From the NCBI RefSeq assembly GCF_018401815.1, contig NZ_JAGYKG010000006.1, forward strand, positions 62,001 to 126,000: 64,000 bases of DNA. The letters run 5' to 3'. This document shows positions 54,201 through 61,296 of this stretch, piece by piece (the first letter of the stretch is position 1; each line of letters starts with the position of its first letter). Made by a program: the position numbers and the translations under genes. This stretch comes from Nonlabens sp. GTDB lineage: Bacteria > Bacteroidota > Bacteroidia > Flavobacteriales > Flavobacteriaceae. A model generated the notes under the pieces. It was given only the letters and a program-made list of their open reading frames with translations. It ran no database searches and was not told the origin of the DNA.

Positions 54201-54383
54201 TTCTATTCCATAGAGGTCCACGACATGCACAAAGCAGATTATATTCAAGATCCCCGGTATGCAGAAGAGAATCCGCAGACCATACAACGACTAGACAAAC
54301 AATGCAGTCTAAAAGATCGCAGAATGGGAAATAGCAATGGGTACCGACGTCAGGAATTACCAAATAAATCCATTGAACTGTGA
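51300..54383 (+). CDS. DNA polymerase III alpha-type polymerase (short, DnaE2-like role)
   Basis: 1027 residues from a TTG at 51300, giving the family opening MYLNNHTYYSLRYGTF. Much shorter than the main replicative DnaE. A PHP domain (about 1-230) is followed by the polymerase core: YFYVGRGSGANSILAYLL, the catalytic SPPDFDIDFSW and later MVYQEDVIKVAHYY and SFAGYAFAKGHSASYAV, then a helix-hairpin-helix and OB region. Linked to dinB and a SRAP/S24 pair, it should act in damage-tolerant or mutagenic synthesis. Two repeat copies lie inside (51672-51687, read RFRES, and 53351-53364). Confidence 0.9.
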   Translation: MYLNNHTYYSLRYGTFNEEELIKLALENGVKTIVLTDINNTSACLNFIRLCTQSNLHAVIGIDFRNKHQQLYVGIAKNNHGFQELNEYLSFHLENKIPFPDQAPAFENAFVIYPFKKVLALEKTRFRESEFIGISIAALRQLPFTTYVKMKDHLVVMQTVTFRTRKDFNAHRLLRCVDLNILLSQLPESQQGHFEDQMIPVPEMEEAFIEYPFIIENTKRLLANCEIYFDFENAQLNANQHLYSESKEADYQKLRTLAYAGVATRYRDKKDKKDVFERIEKELGVVKKKGFVAYFLINWHICEYARSKSYFYVGRGSGANSILAYLLQITEVDPIELDLYFERFINDYRTSPPDFDIDFSWDDREDITRFIFEEFDHVALLATYNTFQYRAVIRELGKVFGLPKADIDLLTTGNFQLEQLDQMHQLVLKYSHLIKGMPNYTSIHAGGILITEKPIHYYSATSLPPKGYRTVQFDMHIAEDAGIHKFDILAQRGLGKIRDTIEIIKYNQPDAPIANLHTDVKKFMKDPEINNMISQAKCIGCFYIESPAMRMLLSKLATNDYIGLVAASSVIRPGVAQSGMMREFILRTRYPEKRKDAHPIMQEIMPETYGIMVYQEDVIKVAHYYAQLDLAEADVLRRGMSGKYRSREEFQKVEEKFFQNCIDLGHDPEQTKEIWNQIKSFAGYAFAKGHSASYAVESYQSLYLKRYFPLEYMTATLNNGGGFYQPELYVHEAKMCGATIEPPCINHSNIANIIKGKSIYLGYSYLKELERKTMVRIIEARHLNGSFTSLEDFINRVFISIDQLSILIRINAFRFTAMDRYELLWQAHYKLDKSPQKYIQNKLFVPEYREAKIPQLHTTHQELAYEQIELLGFPLCSHFDLLVELPKNNNSREEMKAHNKKMMLIYGYLVNIKTTHTAKGKRMQFGTFLDGKGHFFDTVMFPPVAAKIRFRGSGIYKIYGKVVEEFDFYSIEVHDMHKADYIQDPRYAEENPQTIQRLDKQCSLKDRRMGNSNGYRRQELPNKSIEL
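51672..51687. repeat. Palindromic repeat copy 14 (in the second dnaE)
   Basis: Exact CGCTTTCGCGAAAGCG, read as RFRES in the PHP domain. Confidence 0.9.
53351..53364. repeat. Palindromic repeat copy 15, partial (in the second dnaE)
   Basis: CGCTTTCGCGAAAG, then GG instead of CG. Read as AFAKG within the conserved GYAFxKxHS block, so it may be there by selection on the protein or chance. Confidence 0.6.
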
Positions 54384-54468
54384 ATAAAAAACAAAAGAGA
54401 TCCCTAATCATGATCAACCCTGGCAGAAAGTATCATAAGAATTCTAGCCCCCGATTAAATCTTTTCTC

Positions 54469-55305
54469 ATGACCACTACACTTTTATATGACGGTAGTTT
54501 AAACGGTTTGATGACGGCTATTTTCACTATTTACGACCGCAAGATTAAACTGCCCATCATCGCTTTAGATTCTCGTGAGCAAAACCACCTTTTTGAAGGT
54601 ACCGAACTGGTCATTACAGATCCTGATAAAGCGCAACGTGTATGGAAGCGTTTTAACTCTTTATGCGAGCACCAAAATGCTCATCAGGTATACTGTGCAT
54701 TTTTAAGTGAAATCATCGGGATCGAAAACACGATTTATGAGTATTTAAAAATGACTTTTACTGCTCAAAAAGCACCAGGCGGTGACTCTGCTAACTCTAC
54801 CGTTTTAAAGATTACTCAAGCGGCAAAAATGGTACACCACGAGAAACACCGCATGGAAGGGTTGGTGCGTTTTCACTTAATGGATGAAGAAACCTATTAT
54901 GCTCATATAGAACCAGATTTTAACATACTCCCTCTTTTGGTTAGTCATTTTAAAAACCAGTATACAGACCAGAAGTGGATTATTTATGACTTAAAACGCA
55001 ACTTTGGAATAAGTTATGACCTAGAAACGGTACAAGAAGTACAAATTGATTTTAAAAAAGCACGTGGTCAAGGGGGCGTTTTACCTACCAGAGTCTCAGA
55101 AAATAGCAGTGATGTTGCTTCATCAGGAGGCTTTCACAATTCGACTGGACTGCGTATTAACTCCAATGAGATCAACTATAAAGATCTCTGGAATCAATAT
55201 TTTAATAGTGCCTATGTTAAGTCTAGAAAAAGTTTAAAACTACACTTAGAATATGTGCCAAAAAGGTCTTGGAGATATTTGAGCGAAAAATACAAGGAAC
55301 AATAA
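54469..55305 (+). CDS. TIGR03915-family putative DNA-repair protein
   Basis: 278 residues. The opening TLLYDGSLNGLMTAIFTIYD and the middle KMVHHEKHRMEGLVRFHLM match the TIGR03915 (DUF4130) family, normally encoded beside a radical-SAM protein thought to act on damaged or modified DNA; that partner is not seen here. The C-terminal part (NYKDLWNQYF and AYVKSRKSLKLHLEYVPKR) is the typical ending. It follows the second dnaE by 85 bases and probably belongs to the same damage cluster. Confidence 0.85.
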   Translation: MTTTLLYDGSLNGLMTAIFTIYDRKIKLPIIALDSREQNHLFEGTELVITDPDKAQRVWKRFNSLCEHQNAHQVYCAFLSEIIGIENTIYEYLKMTFTAQKAPGGDSANSTVLKITQAAKMVHHEKHRMEGLVRFHLMDEETYYAHIEPDFNILPLLVSHFKNQYTDQKWIIYDLKRNFGISYDLETVQEVQIDFKKARGQGGVLPTRVSENSSDVASSGGFHNSTGLRINSNEINYKDLWNQYFNSAYVKSRKSLKLHLEYVPKRSWRYLSEKYKEQ

Positions 55306-55357
55306 AAAGCTCTTCAAAAATATAATTGACGAGCGCTACATGTTGTTTTCTAAAAAT

Positions 55358-58078
55358 CTATTTTGTTTTGGTAGTGTCTGCCACTTTCTTTTTTTTACGT
55401 CCGAATAAGTCCTTAATCAAGTTTCCCGCAGCTTCTTTGACCGGATCTTTTGGCTTAACCGTATTGGTAGAATCACCAGGTTTAGTAACAGAAGTAGAAT
55501 CCTTAGGGGTTCCATAACCTCCTATCACATCCTTAATCCCATTTAAAGGATTCTTGCCATTCATAAAATCACCAATCGCACTATTTACGGCTTTTTCTCC
55601 TTTATCCTTAAGCTTGGCTTTTTGGATCTCTATAATTTGATTGGTTAAGTTTTTTACCGCAAGATCAAGATTCAAATCAATTTTAGGACTCAAAAATGAT
55701 CCTGAAAACTTAACCGGAACCGCAACAGAAAGACTATCCACTTCTTTTTCTTCTAATTGAGAAAGCAAGCTAGCTCCTTCTTTACCAAAGTATTTTGCAG
55801 GAACATTTAATGACAAAGTATAATCCATCTCATTAGTAAGACTGTGCTTACCACTAGCCGTAGCCTTAATCCCTTTGATATTAAAATCAAATGGCGCTAC
55901 TTGCACTGCGCCATCTTTAAAATTAAGCTTAGTTGTAATGTCAGAAACGTCAAATTTATTAAGATCTATAAAGCTCAATTTTTGATCTAATTTACCTAGT
56001 AAGGGGTTGTTAGTAGCATTAACCTCTCTAGTCAGCAACTGTGCAATAGCATCTCCCGCTAGTGTACCTAAAATAGGAGAAAGCTGCTTGTCTAATGATC
56101 CCGTGAGCGCTATATCTGTATTGATTTTACCCTGTAACACACTAATAATAGGGACATAAGATTTAAACATATCAAAACCTTCAAAAGACTTTGCGATATC
56201 TAGATTCTTCATATCCAATGCCATATTGAAAACTGGCGTAGCTCCTTTAGTTGAAACCGAACCGTTCACCGCTATGTTACCGTCAAAAATATCAGTAGTC
56301 GTATTGTTTAAAGTCAAAGTTTCATCCCTAATTAAAGCAACACCACTTACGTTTTTGAGTTCTAGACCGTCATATAACACTCGATTTGCTTGGAAATCTA
56401 AGTTGGCATCCAGAAAAGCTGGAATCTTAATCGCATCTTCAGTTGTTGCAGATGTAGATGTTTGAGTTGTTTGATTTGCTTTTTTGGCAGGAGCCACCTC
56501 TACAGCCGTCATAAAATCTGCAATGTCTATTGTGTTGGACTTTAAAGTAAAAGTTCCTTTTAAATTTTGGTCTTGAAGCAAAAATCCTATCAAGTTATTG
56601 ATGGTACCCTTTGCATTTAGATCGGTATTTCCTGTTTGAGCTTCAAAGTCTTTTAGCTGTATTCTAGAAGTAGTCATGTCAATACTAGCCTTTTTGATCA
56701 CTAAAGGTTTGATAAGTGCATCACCTTCATACCTGAAGTTGGTAAGACTGGCAGATCCTCTCGTATTGATACGTTCATACTGTTCTTTCTCGATACTTTC
56801 CATATCAAACTTAGCTGCCATATCCAGTGCCAGCTTCCCGTCAAGATTCATGCCTTCTGGCAAAGGAAATGCTTGGGCTAGATTTTGAAAATCTAGGTTT
56901 CCCTCTGCATTTAGATCCACATTCATATTAGTTGTCAGGTTTTTGATCATTGCATTACCGCTTATTCTATCACTCCCAATATTAAAAGAGGTTTGTGCAA
57001 CGTTTAAATAGGTGTCGTCTATAGTTCCTGTATCGTTTTTAAGTTGTGCATCTATAGTGATGTTGGTAACTGTTTTAGGCAGGTCTGGATATTTAAAAGA
57101 AGCGTTTTTTGAGCTGATCTTGATATCCATTTTAGGAATGCGGGTATCGTCCACTTTTCCTTTAATTATCCCGTTTACAGTAAAATCTCCCGTAGTTGTA
57201 ATGCCATCAAGGTTGTTGCGATAGGTTTCTGGAAGAACTGCAAAGAAGTTTTTAAAATCTGATGATGGGGTATCAAAACTTACATCCACCATAACATGCG
57301 ATTCTTCTAACTGCACAAAACCGTTCATCTTTAATTCTAGGTCATTGACAAAAGCTTTGTTTTCTTGAAAAGTATAGTTCTGGTTATCTAGATCCATAAG
57401 AATAGCTGCATCCAGTATGACGTGCTGGCCAGATAAGTATTCTATACCATCCAACCCGTAAAAAACTAATGCCTCTGTATAGGTATCTAATGTACTCTTA
57501 CCTAATGAAAAATCTCCATTTCCAGAGTGATTCATATGAGTAAGCACGAGCTTATTTTGGGTAGCTTTATCTTCGTAAGTAAGTTCAGAATCGGTTATCT
57601 CATAATGTTTTAAGTCAAAAGAGAAGCCTGTGTCTTGCTCAGTATCTTGTGAGTCATTCGCTTTCGCGGAAGCGGTATCCTTAGCGATATCCCAACTCGA
57701 ATTACCATTTTTATCAACCGTAAACCTAGCTACTGCTTGATGAACGATCAACTCGTTGATATGAATAGGCTCACTAGCATCGTTAAACAAATCGCCTATA
57801 GGCAGGTCCAGCTTCACTTCTTTACCGTAAAACAAAGTGTCTCCTGCAAAAGGTGCTTTATTGATAATAGAAAAACCGTCTATGTGGAGTTGTGCGTCTG
57901 GGAAGGATCTAAAAAGACTCAAGTCTACCTCAGCAAAACCAATTTGTGCCTCCATAGAAGCATTGAATTTGTCCTTAATAATTTGGGCGATTTGGTCTTT
58001 GAAGAAAAAAGGCGCAGCTACAACCACGATGATTACAACGAGCAACGTAATTCCTAATATTTTAACTATTTTTTTCAT
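55358..58078 (-). CDS. AsmA-family envelope protein
   Basis: 906 residues. A single N-terminal membrane helix (about 5-27: ILGITLLVVIIVVVAAPFFF) is followed by a long beta-rich chain with the AsmA N-terminal pattern (IGFAEVDLSLFRSFPDAQLHIDGF) and the AsmA C-terminal region (about 660-860). It ends in a Lys-rich tail. AsmA-like proteins are thought to bridge or transport lipids between membranes. A repeat copy with one mismatch is read as TASAKAND. The VUT-family gene lies immediately upstream. Confidence 0.85.
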   Translation of the reverse strand: MKKIVKILGITLLVVIIVVVAAPFFFKDQIAQIIKDKFNASMEAQIGFAEVDLSLFRSFPDAQLHIDGFSIINKAPFAGDTLFYGKEVKLDLPIGDLFNDASEPIHINELIVHQAVARFTVDKNGNSSWDIAKDTASAKANDSQDTEQDTGFSFDLKHYEITDSELTYEDKATQNKLVLTHMNHSGNGDFSLGKSTLDTYTEALVFYGLDGIEYLSGQHVILDAAILMDLDNQNYTFQENKAFVNDLELKMNGFVQLEESHVMVDVSFDTPSSDFKNFFAVLPETYRNNLDGITTTGDFTVNGIIKGKVDDTRIPKMDIKISSKNASFKYPDLPKTVTNITIDAQLKNDTGTIDDTYLNVAQTSFNIGSDRISGNAMIKNLTTNMNVDLNAEGNLDFQNLAQAFPLPEGMNLDGKLALDMAAKFDMESIEKEQYERINTRGSASLTNFRYEGDALIKPLVIKKASIDMTTSRIQLKDFEAQTGNTDLNAKGTINNLIGFLLQDQNLKGTFTLKSNTIDIADFMTAVEVAPAKKANQTTQTSTSATTEDAIKIPAFLDANLDFQANRVLYDGLELKNVSGVALIRDETLTLNNTTTDIFDGNIAVNGSVSTKGATPVFNMALDMKNLDIAKSFEGFDMFKSYVPIISVLQGKINTDIALTGSLDKQLSPILGTLAGDAIAQLLTREVNATNNPLLGKLDQKLSFIDLNKFDVSDITTKLNFKDGAVQVAPFDFNIKGIKATASGKHSLTNEMDYTLSLNVPAKYFGKEGASLLSQLEEKEVDSLSVAVPVKFSGSFLSPKIDLNLDLAVKNLTNQIIEIQKAKLKDKGEKAVNSAIGDFMNGKNPLNGIKDVIGGYGTPKDSTSVTKPGDSTNTVKPKDPVKEAAGNLIKDLFGRKKKKVADTTKTK
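57659..57674. repeat. Palindromic repeat copy 16, one mismatch (in the AsmA gene)
   Basis: CGCTTTCGCGGAAGCG; one base away from the family consensus. Read as ASAKA on the minus strand. Confidence 0.8.
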
Positions 58079-58086
58079 GACTTTTT

Positions 58087-58785
58087 TTAATCAATTTCTA
58101 TTTCTTCTCCCATTTCCAACCCGAACAATCGCCTAAAAATAAAAACGCCTGCATATAACAATGGCGTATCTAGTAATGCAACCAGCATTTTAAAGAGAAA
58201 TCCTGCCAATAATAAGGGCCAAAATTGTTCCCAGGATAATACTTCATAATAACACAACAATAATAAGACGCTCATAGTGTCAACAAACTGCGAACATACA
58301 GTGCTAAAATTATTGCGCAACCACAGCATTTTGCCTCCTGTAATTCTTTTCCAAAAATGATAAATCTGTATATCTATAAATTGGGCAAACAAATAAGCGG
58401 TCATACTAGCGATCACTGCAATAGTTGTGGCGCCAAAAATTTTACTAAAAACAGCATCTTGTATAGGACTTGCATCTATCGCTGGAGCAACGTCTGCCAC
58501 AGCTATAATCCCAAGGCTGAAGACCGACGCAAATATTCCAGCAAGGACCAGGTCATTTGCCTTACGACGTCCATAAATCTCACTCACTAAATCGGTAACT
58601 AGAAAGGTAACAGGATAGGGCAATAACCCTACCGAAATTTCAAAATTGAACCACCCGAAAGGATTCCAATAAAAAAACTTCTGAAAGATCAAATTAGATA
58701 CTACTAGAGAGCAAATAAAAATCGCAGCCAGAACTAGATAAATACGGTGCGCGAGACGAAGTTGTTTACCAGTTAGGTTCTTCAT
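58087..58785 (-). CDS. Queuosine-precursor transporter (YhhQ/VUT family)
   Basis: 232 residues from ATG 58785 (an earlier ATG at 58794 lies in the promoter box). Six or so membrane helices. The family blocks are visible: GLLPYPVTFLVTDLVSEIYGRRKA near the second helix and FAQFIDIQIYHFWKRITGG later, matching YhhQ, which brings in the preQ0/preQ1 precursor of queuosine. It is followed by the AsmA gene after eight bases. Confidence 0.88.
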   Translation of the reverse strand: MKNLTGKQLRLAHRIYLVLAAIFICSLVVSNLIFQKFFYWNPFGWFNFEISVGLLPYPVTFLVTDLVSEIYGRRKANDLVLAGIFASVFSLGIIAVADVAPAIDASPIQDAVFSKIFGATTIAVIASMTAYLFAQFIDIQIYHFWKRITGGKMLWLRNNFSTVCSQFVDTMSVLLLLCYYEVLSWEQFWPLLLAGFLFKMLVALLDTPLLYAGVFIFRRLFGLEMGEEIEID

Positions 58786-58793
58786 AATTATCA

Positions 58794-58801
58794 CAAAAGT
58801 A
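58794..58801 (-). promoter_or_regulatory. -7 box (TACTTTTG) of the VUT gene
   Basis: TAnnTTTG match on the minus strand, 8 bases before ATG 58785, suggesting a very short leader. Confidence 0.45.
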
Positions 58802-58840
58802 GTTCAAGAGTTGATCATTATTCCTTAATTTGGTATAAAA

Positions 58841-59980
58841 ATTAAAAGCATCTCTTCTCATCACCATCATAGAATATTCATAGCCTTAGGAAGCAATCAA
58901 GGCGATAGAAAGCAGCATTTACTAGACGCATCTCACCACATCGAGCAACGTCTAGGCCTGGTGATTAAGACCGCTGGCGTTTATGAAGTTCCTGCTATTG
59001 GATTTACTGGTGGTGATTTTTTAAACACCTGTATTCTTGTACACAGTTTTAAAAGCGCCCAAGAAACCTTGCGTATTTTACAGCAAATCGAGCTTGATAT
59101 GGGGCGTATCCCTCGCACAGGCGATACGTATGAAGATCGAGTGATTGACTTGGACATTGTATTCTTTGACGATGAAATTATATCTACAGACCGTTTACAA
59201 GTTCCTCACCCTAGAATGCACGAGCGCAATTTTGTCATGCAGCCACTTGTGGACATCGCTTATCAGGTCATACACCCTGTCTTGAATAAAAGCACTAGGG
59301 AACTTTCTAGCAATCTGGAGCCTTTAGAAAAAATGGCAGGTTTTGAAATTCCGCTTTCGCGAAAGCGGTACCCCATTCAAAATCTGAACTTTATAGCTGT
59401 GGAGGGAAATATAGGAAGCGGTAAAACCAGTCTCATTCATAAAATTGCAGAAGATTTTAATGCCAAACAAGTGCTGGAACGCTTTGCAGACAATCCGTTT
59501 TTGCCTCTTTTTTACGAAGATAAAGAGCGTTATTCCTTTCCTCTAGAAATGTCTTTTCTGGCTGATCGCTACCAGCAATTAAGTGATGATGTGGCACAAA
59601 AAAATCTGTTTAAAGAATTTACCGTCGCCGATTACTATGTAATCAAATCCTTGATATTTAGTAAAATAACACTGGAAAAGCAAGAATATTCCCTCTACAA
59701 GCGTCTTTTTAATATGATGTATAAAGAACTGGTCAAGCCAGATTTATATGTCTACCTCTACCAGACTGAAGACCGATTGCTAGAAAACATCAAGAAACGA
59801 GGTCGGGATTATGAAAAAAATATTGAAGCCAGTTACCTCTCTCAAATACAACAAGGCTATGCCGACTTCATAAGATCCCAACAAGAACTCAAAGTAAAAG
59901 TGATCGATGTGACCGATCTTGATTTTGTAACTAATCAGGAGGATTATTTAAAAGTTTTGGAGAAGATCCTAGAGGATTAA
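58841..59980 (+). CDS. folK: Bifunctional HPPK (FolK)-deoxynucleoside kinase fusion with no usual start codon
   Basis: About 379 residues if ATT at 58841 is used. The HPPK part begins RIFIALGSNQGDRKQHLL, which needs codons upstream of the first usual start (GTG 58961); between the TAA at 58826 and that GTG there is no ATG, GTG or TTG in frame, so an ATT or ATA start, or a sequencing error, must be assumed. HPPK motifs continue with FLNTCILV and the metal-binding EDRVIDLDIVFF. The C-terminal half (about 180-379) is a deoxynucleoside kinase with P-loop AVEGNIGSGKTS and FTVADYYVIKSLIF. The linker holds a repeat copy read as IPLSRKRYP. FolK-kinase fusions are known from Flavobacteriia. Confidence 0.85.
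   Translation: MKSISSHHHHRIFIALGSNQGDRKQHLLDASHHIEQRLGLVIKTAGVYEVPAIGFTGGDFLNTCILVHSFKSAQETLRILQQIELDMGRIPRTGDTYEDRVIDLDIVFFDDEIISTDRLQVPHPRMHERNFVMQPLVDIAYQVIHPVLNKSTRELSSNLEPLEKMAGFEIPLSRKRYPIQNLNFIAVEGNIGSGKTSLIHKIAEDFNAKQVLERFADNPFLPLFYEDKERYSFPLEMSFLADRYQQLSDDVAQKNLFKEFTVADYYVIKSLIFSKITLEKQEYSLYKRLFNMMYKELVKPDLYVYLYQTEDRLLENIKKRGRDYEKNIEASYLSQIQQGYADFIRSQQELKVKVIDVTDLDFVTNQEDYLKVLEKILED
59351..59368. repeat. Palindromic repeat copy 17 (in the FolK-kinase linker)
   Basis: CCGCTTTCGCGAAAGCGG, an 18-base perfect palindrome exactly between the HPPK and kinase domains, read as PLSRKR. Confidence 0.92.
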
Positions 59981-60295
59981 AATATTCATAGATGCGGACT
60001 CAAGTCCGTATATAGGAACGTATTTCTGGCTTTCATCAACATCTTCTTGATGAAACACCCAAGGTATTTGCTTGAATGTTTGCATGTAGCATCGAAAAGG
60101 TTGAAATAAAAGTCACACTGAGCTTGTCGAAGTGTAGCTTTATTTTGTTTCAGATTCTATTTTATATAAAAGCATCTCGATAAGTCTCAGACAATGCCAA
60201 CACAAATAGTTGGCATGTCGAATCTTAGAAGCTGAAATAAAAACACAAAAAAACCGCCTTATTTCTAAGGCGGTTTTTGAATGGTTTAAAAATTA
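59981..60295. other. Intergenic repeats between folK and the toxin locus
   Basis: 315 bases. Holds a dyad CGGACT-CA-AGTCCG (59995-60008) with AGGAACGTAT, akin to the ileS upstream palindrome, a copy of TAGCATCGAAAAGGTTG (60087-60103), an ACTGAGCTTGTCGAAGTG element (60118-60135) and a terminator. No gene seen. Confidence 0.65.
60249..60278. terminator. Bidirectional terminator
   Basis: AAAAACCGCCTT, six-base loop, AAGGCGGTTTTT. Serves folK on plus and the immunity-like gene on minus. Confidence 0.88.
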
Positions 60296-60667
60296 TTAAT
60301 CTGTAAAAATGAAAATTCCTTTATCAAACTTCTCGGGATCAAATTCTCGAGGTTTTTTAATTTCAAAGTAAATACAATTTCGTTTATCAAAAAAGTCTCC
60401 TTTCTCCCATTGATCTCTTAATATTTGAATCCATGCCTCTTCTGATTTCAAAGGTTTTCCATTAATGTCCTCATCTAAAAAGCTAACGTTTTCAGATCTG
60501 TACATAATTCTTATAACAAATACTAAAACCTCAAGTAACTCTTCATCACTTTCATAGAGATTAGATGCAAATTTTTCTAAGTATGTTATAATATCTCCAG
60601 TAGATTCAGTAAACCTTTGGTAGGTAGACAAAAAAACAACTTTTGATAGCCCAAGAATGTTGACCAT
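60296..60667 (-). CDS. Candidate immunity protein of toxin module C
   Basis: 123 residues, acidic, no signal peptide (MVNILGLSKVVFLSTYQRF at the start, REFDPEKFDKGIFIFTD at the end). No family recognised. It starts five bases after the stop of a toxin-tip fragment (60673-60780) and lies in the same direction, the usual place of an immunity gene in a polymorphic-toxin locus. The immunity role is inferred only from position. Lack of a signal suggests a cytoplasmic target. Confidence 0.6.
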   Translation of the reverse strand: MVNILGLSKVVFLSTYQRFTESTGDIITYLEKFASNLYESDEELLEVLVFVIRIMYRSENVSFLDEDINGKPLKSEEAWIQILRDQWEKGDFFDKRNCIYFEIKKPREFDPEKFDKGIFIFTD

Positions 60668-60672
60668 AAGTT

Positions 60673-60780
60673 TTAATTATTAAATCTAAATTTACCAATT
60701 TCTACTCCATTTCTATAATCAGTTATCGTTTTATCTAAGCCAGCACTTGTAGCGAAGTCTCTTGCTACATATTTATAATT
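60673..60780 (-). pseudogene. C-terminal tip of a third toxin (module C)
   Basis: A short open stretch of 35 codons, read YVARDFATSAGLDKTITDY and ending IGKFRFNN at TAA 60673, with a TGA directly upstream (60781-60783). It has no start codon of its own, and looks like the last part of a Bacteroidota polymorphic toxin left in front of its immunity gene. Toxin family not identified. Confidence 0.55.
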
Positions 60781-60900
60781 TCAATCAATGATTATTTGAA
60801 GTGGTTGGTTGGTGGAGTTTAACCTATCTAATTGTAGGTTTCCCTAAAAACAGGACCGCATTAAATTCGAATTTATAATCATTAAATTAAGAACATTACA

Positions 60901-61296
60901 TCAATTACAACATATCCATTTTACTGGAAAAATCTTAAAACTATCGTTCTTACACTTTTGAACAAGAAATAAGTTAATGTATTCGTGATTAACTGGAGGT
61001 GCAGCATATTTTTCATTCTTTCTTATATCTCTATAAATCTCCAATTCTTTATCAATAAGTTCTGGAATGTTATTTATCAAATTAAATGGTTTTTTTTCTA
61101 CAAATTGAAAACTATTAATTTCATCATTAAAAGCAAACTGTTGGTTTTGATATTCAAAAATTAACTTTTGTTCCACCTTTTTTATTTTCCATTCTTTATT
61201 AATCAACAGAAATAGGTCTTTTTTTTCTCTATTCACTTTTTGTGAAAAGCAAGAGGCTGAGAAAAAAAACAATATGAGTAAGCATACATTTTTCAT
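60901..61296 (-). CDS. Candidate immunity protein of toxin module A (exported)
   Basis: 131 residues. The N-terminus LLILFFFSASCFSQ is a signal peptide with a lipobox-like SASC; the mature part is charged and rich in Lys and Glu, with three Cys in the last quarter. Its ATG begins at the last base of the toxin A stop codon (TAATG), so the two are translated together. No family recognised. If it is an immunity protein, its export would point to an envelope-acting toxin, fitting a metallopeptidase (inference). Confidence 0.6.
   Translation of the reverse strand: MKNVCLLILFFFSASCFSQKVNREKKDLFLLINKEWKIKKVEQKLIFEYQNQQFAFNDEINSFQFVEKKPFNLINNIPELIDKELEIYRDIRKNEKYAAPPVNHEYINLFLVQKCKNDSFKIFPVKWICCN

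Noticed and set aside
82..59368. CRISPR array or integron-type repeats
   Set aside because: The 16-bp palindromes are kilobases apart with no spacer regularity, and no Cas or integrase gene is present.
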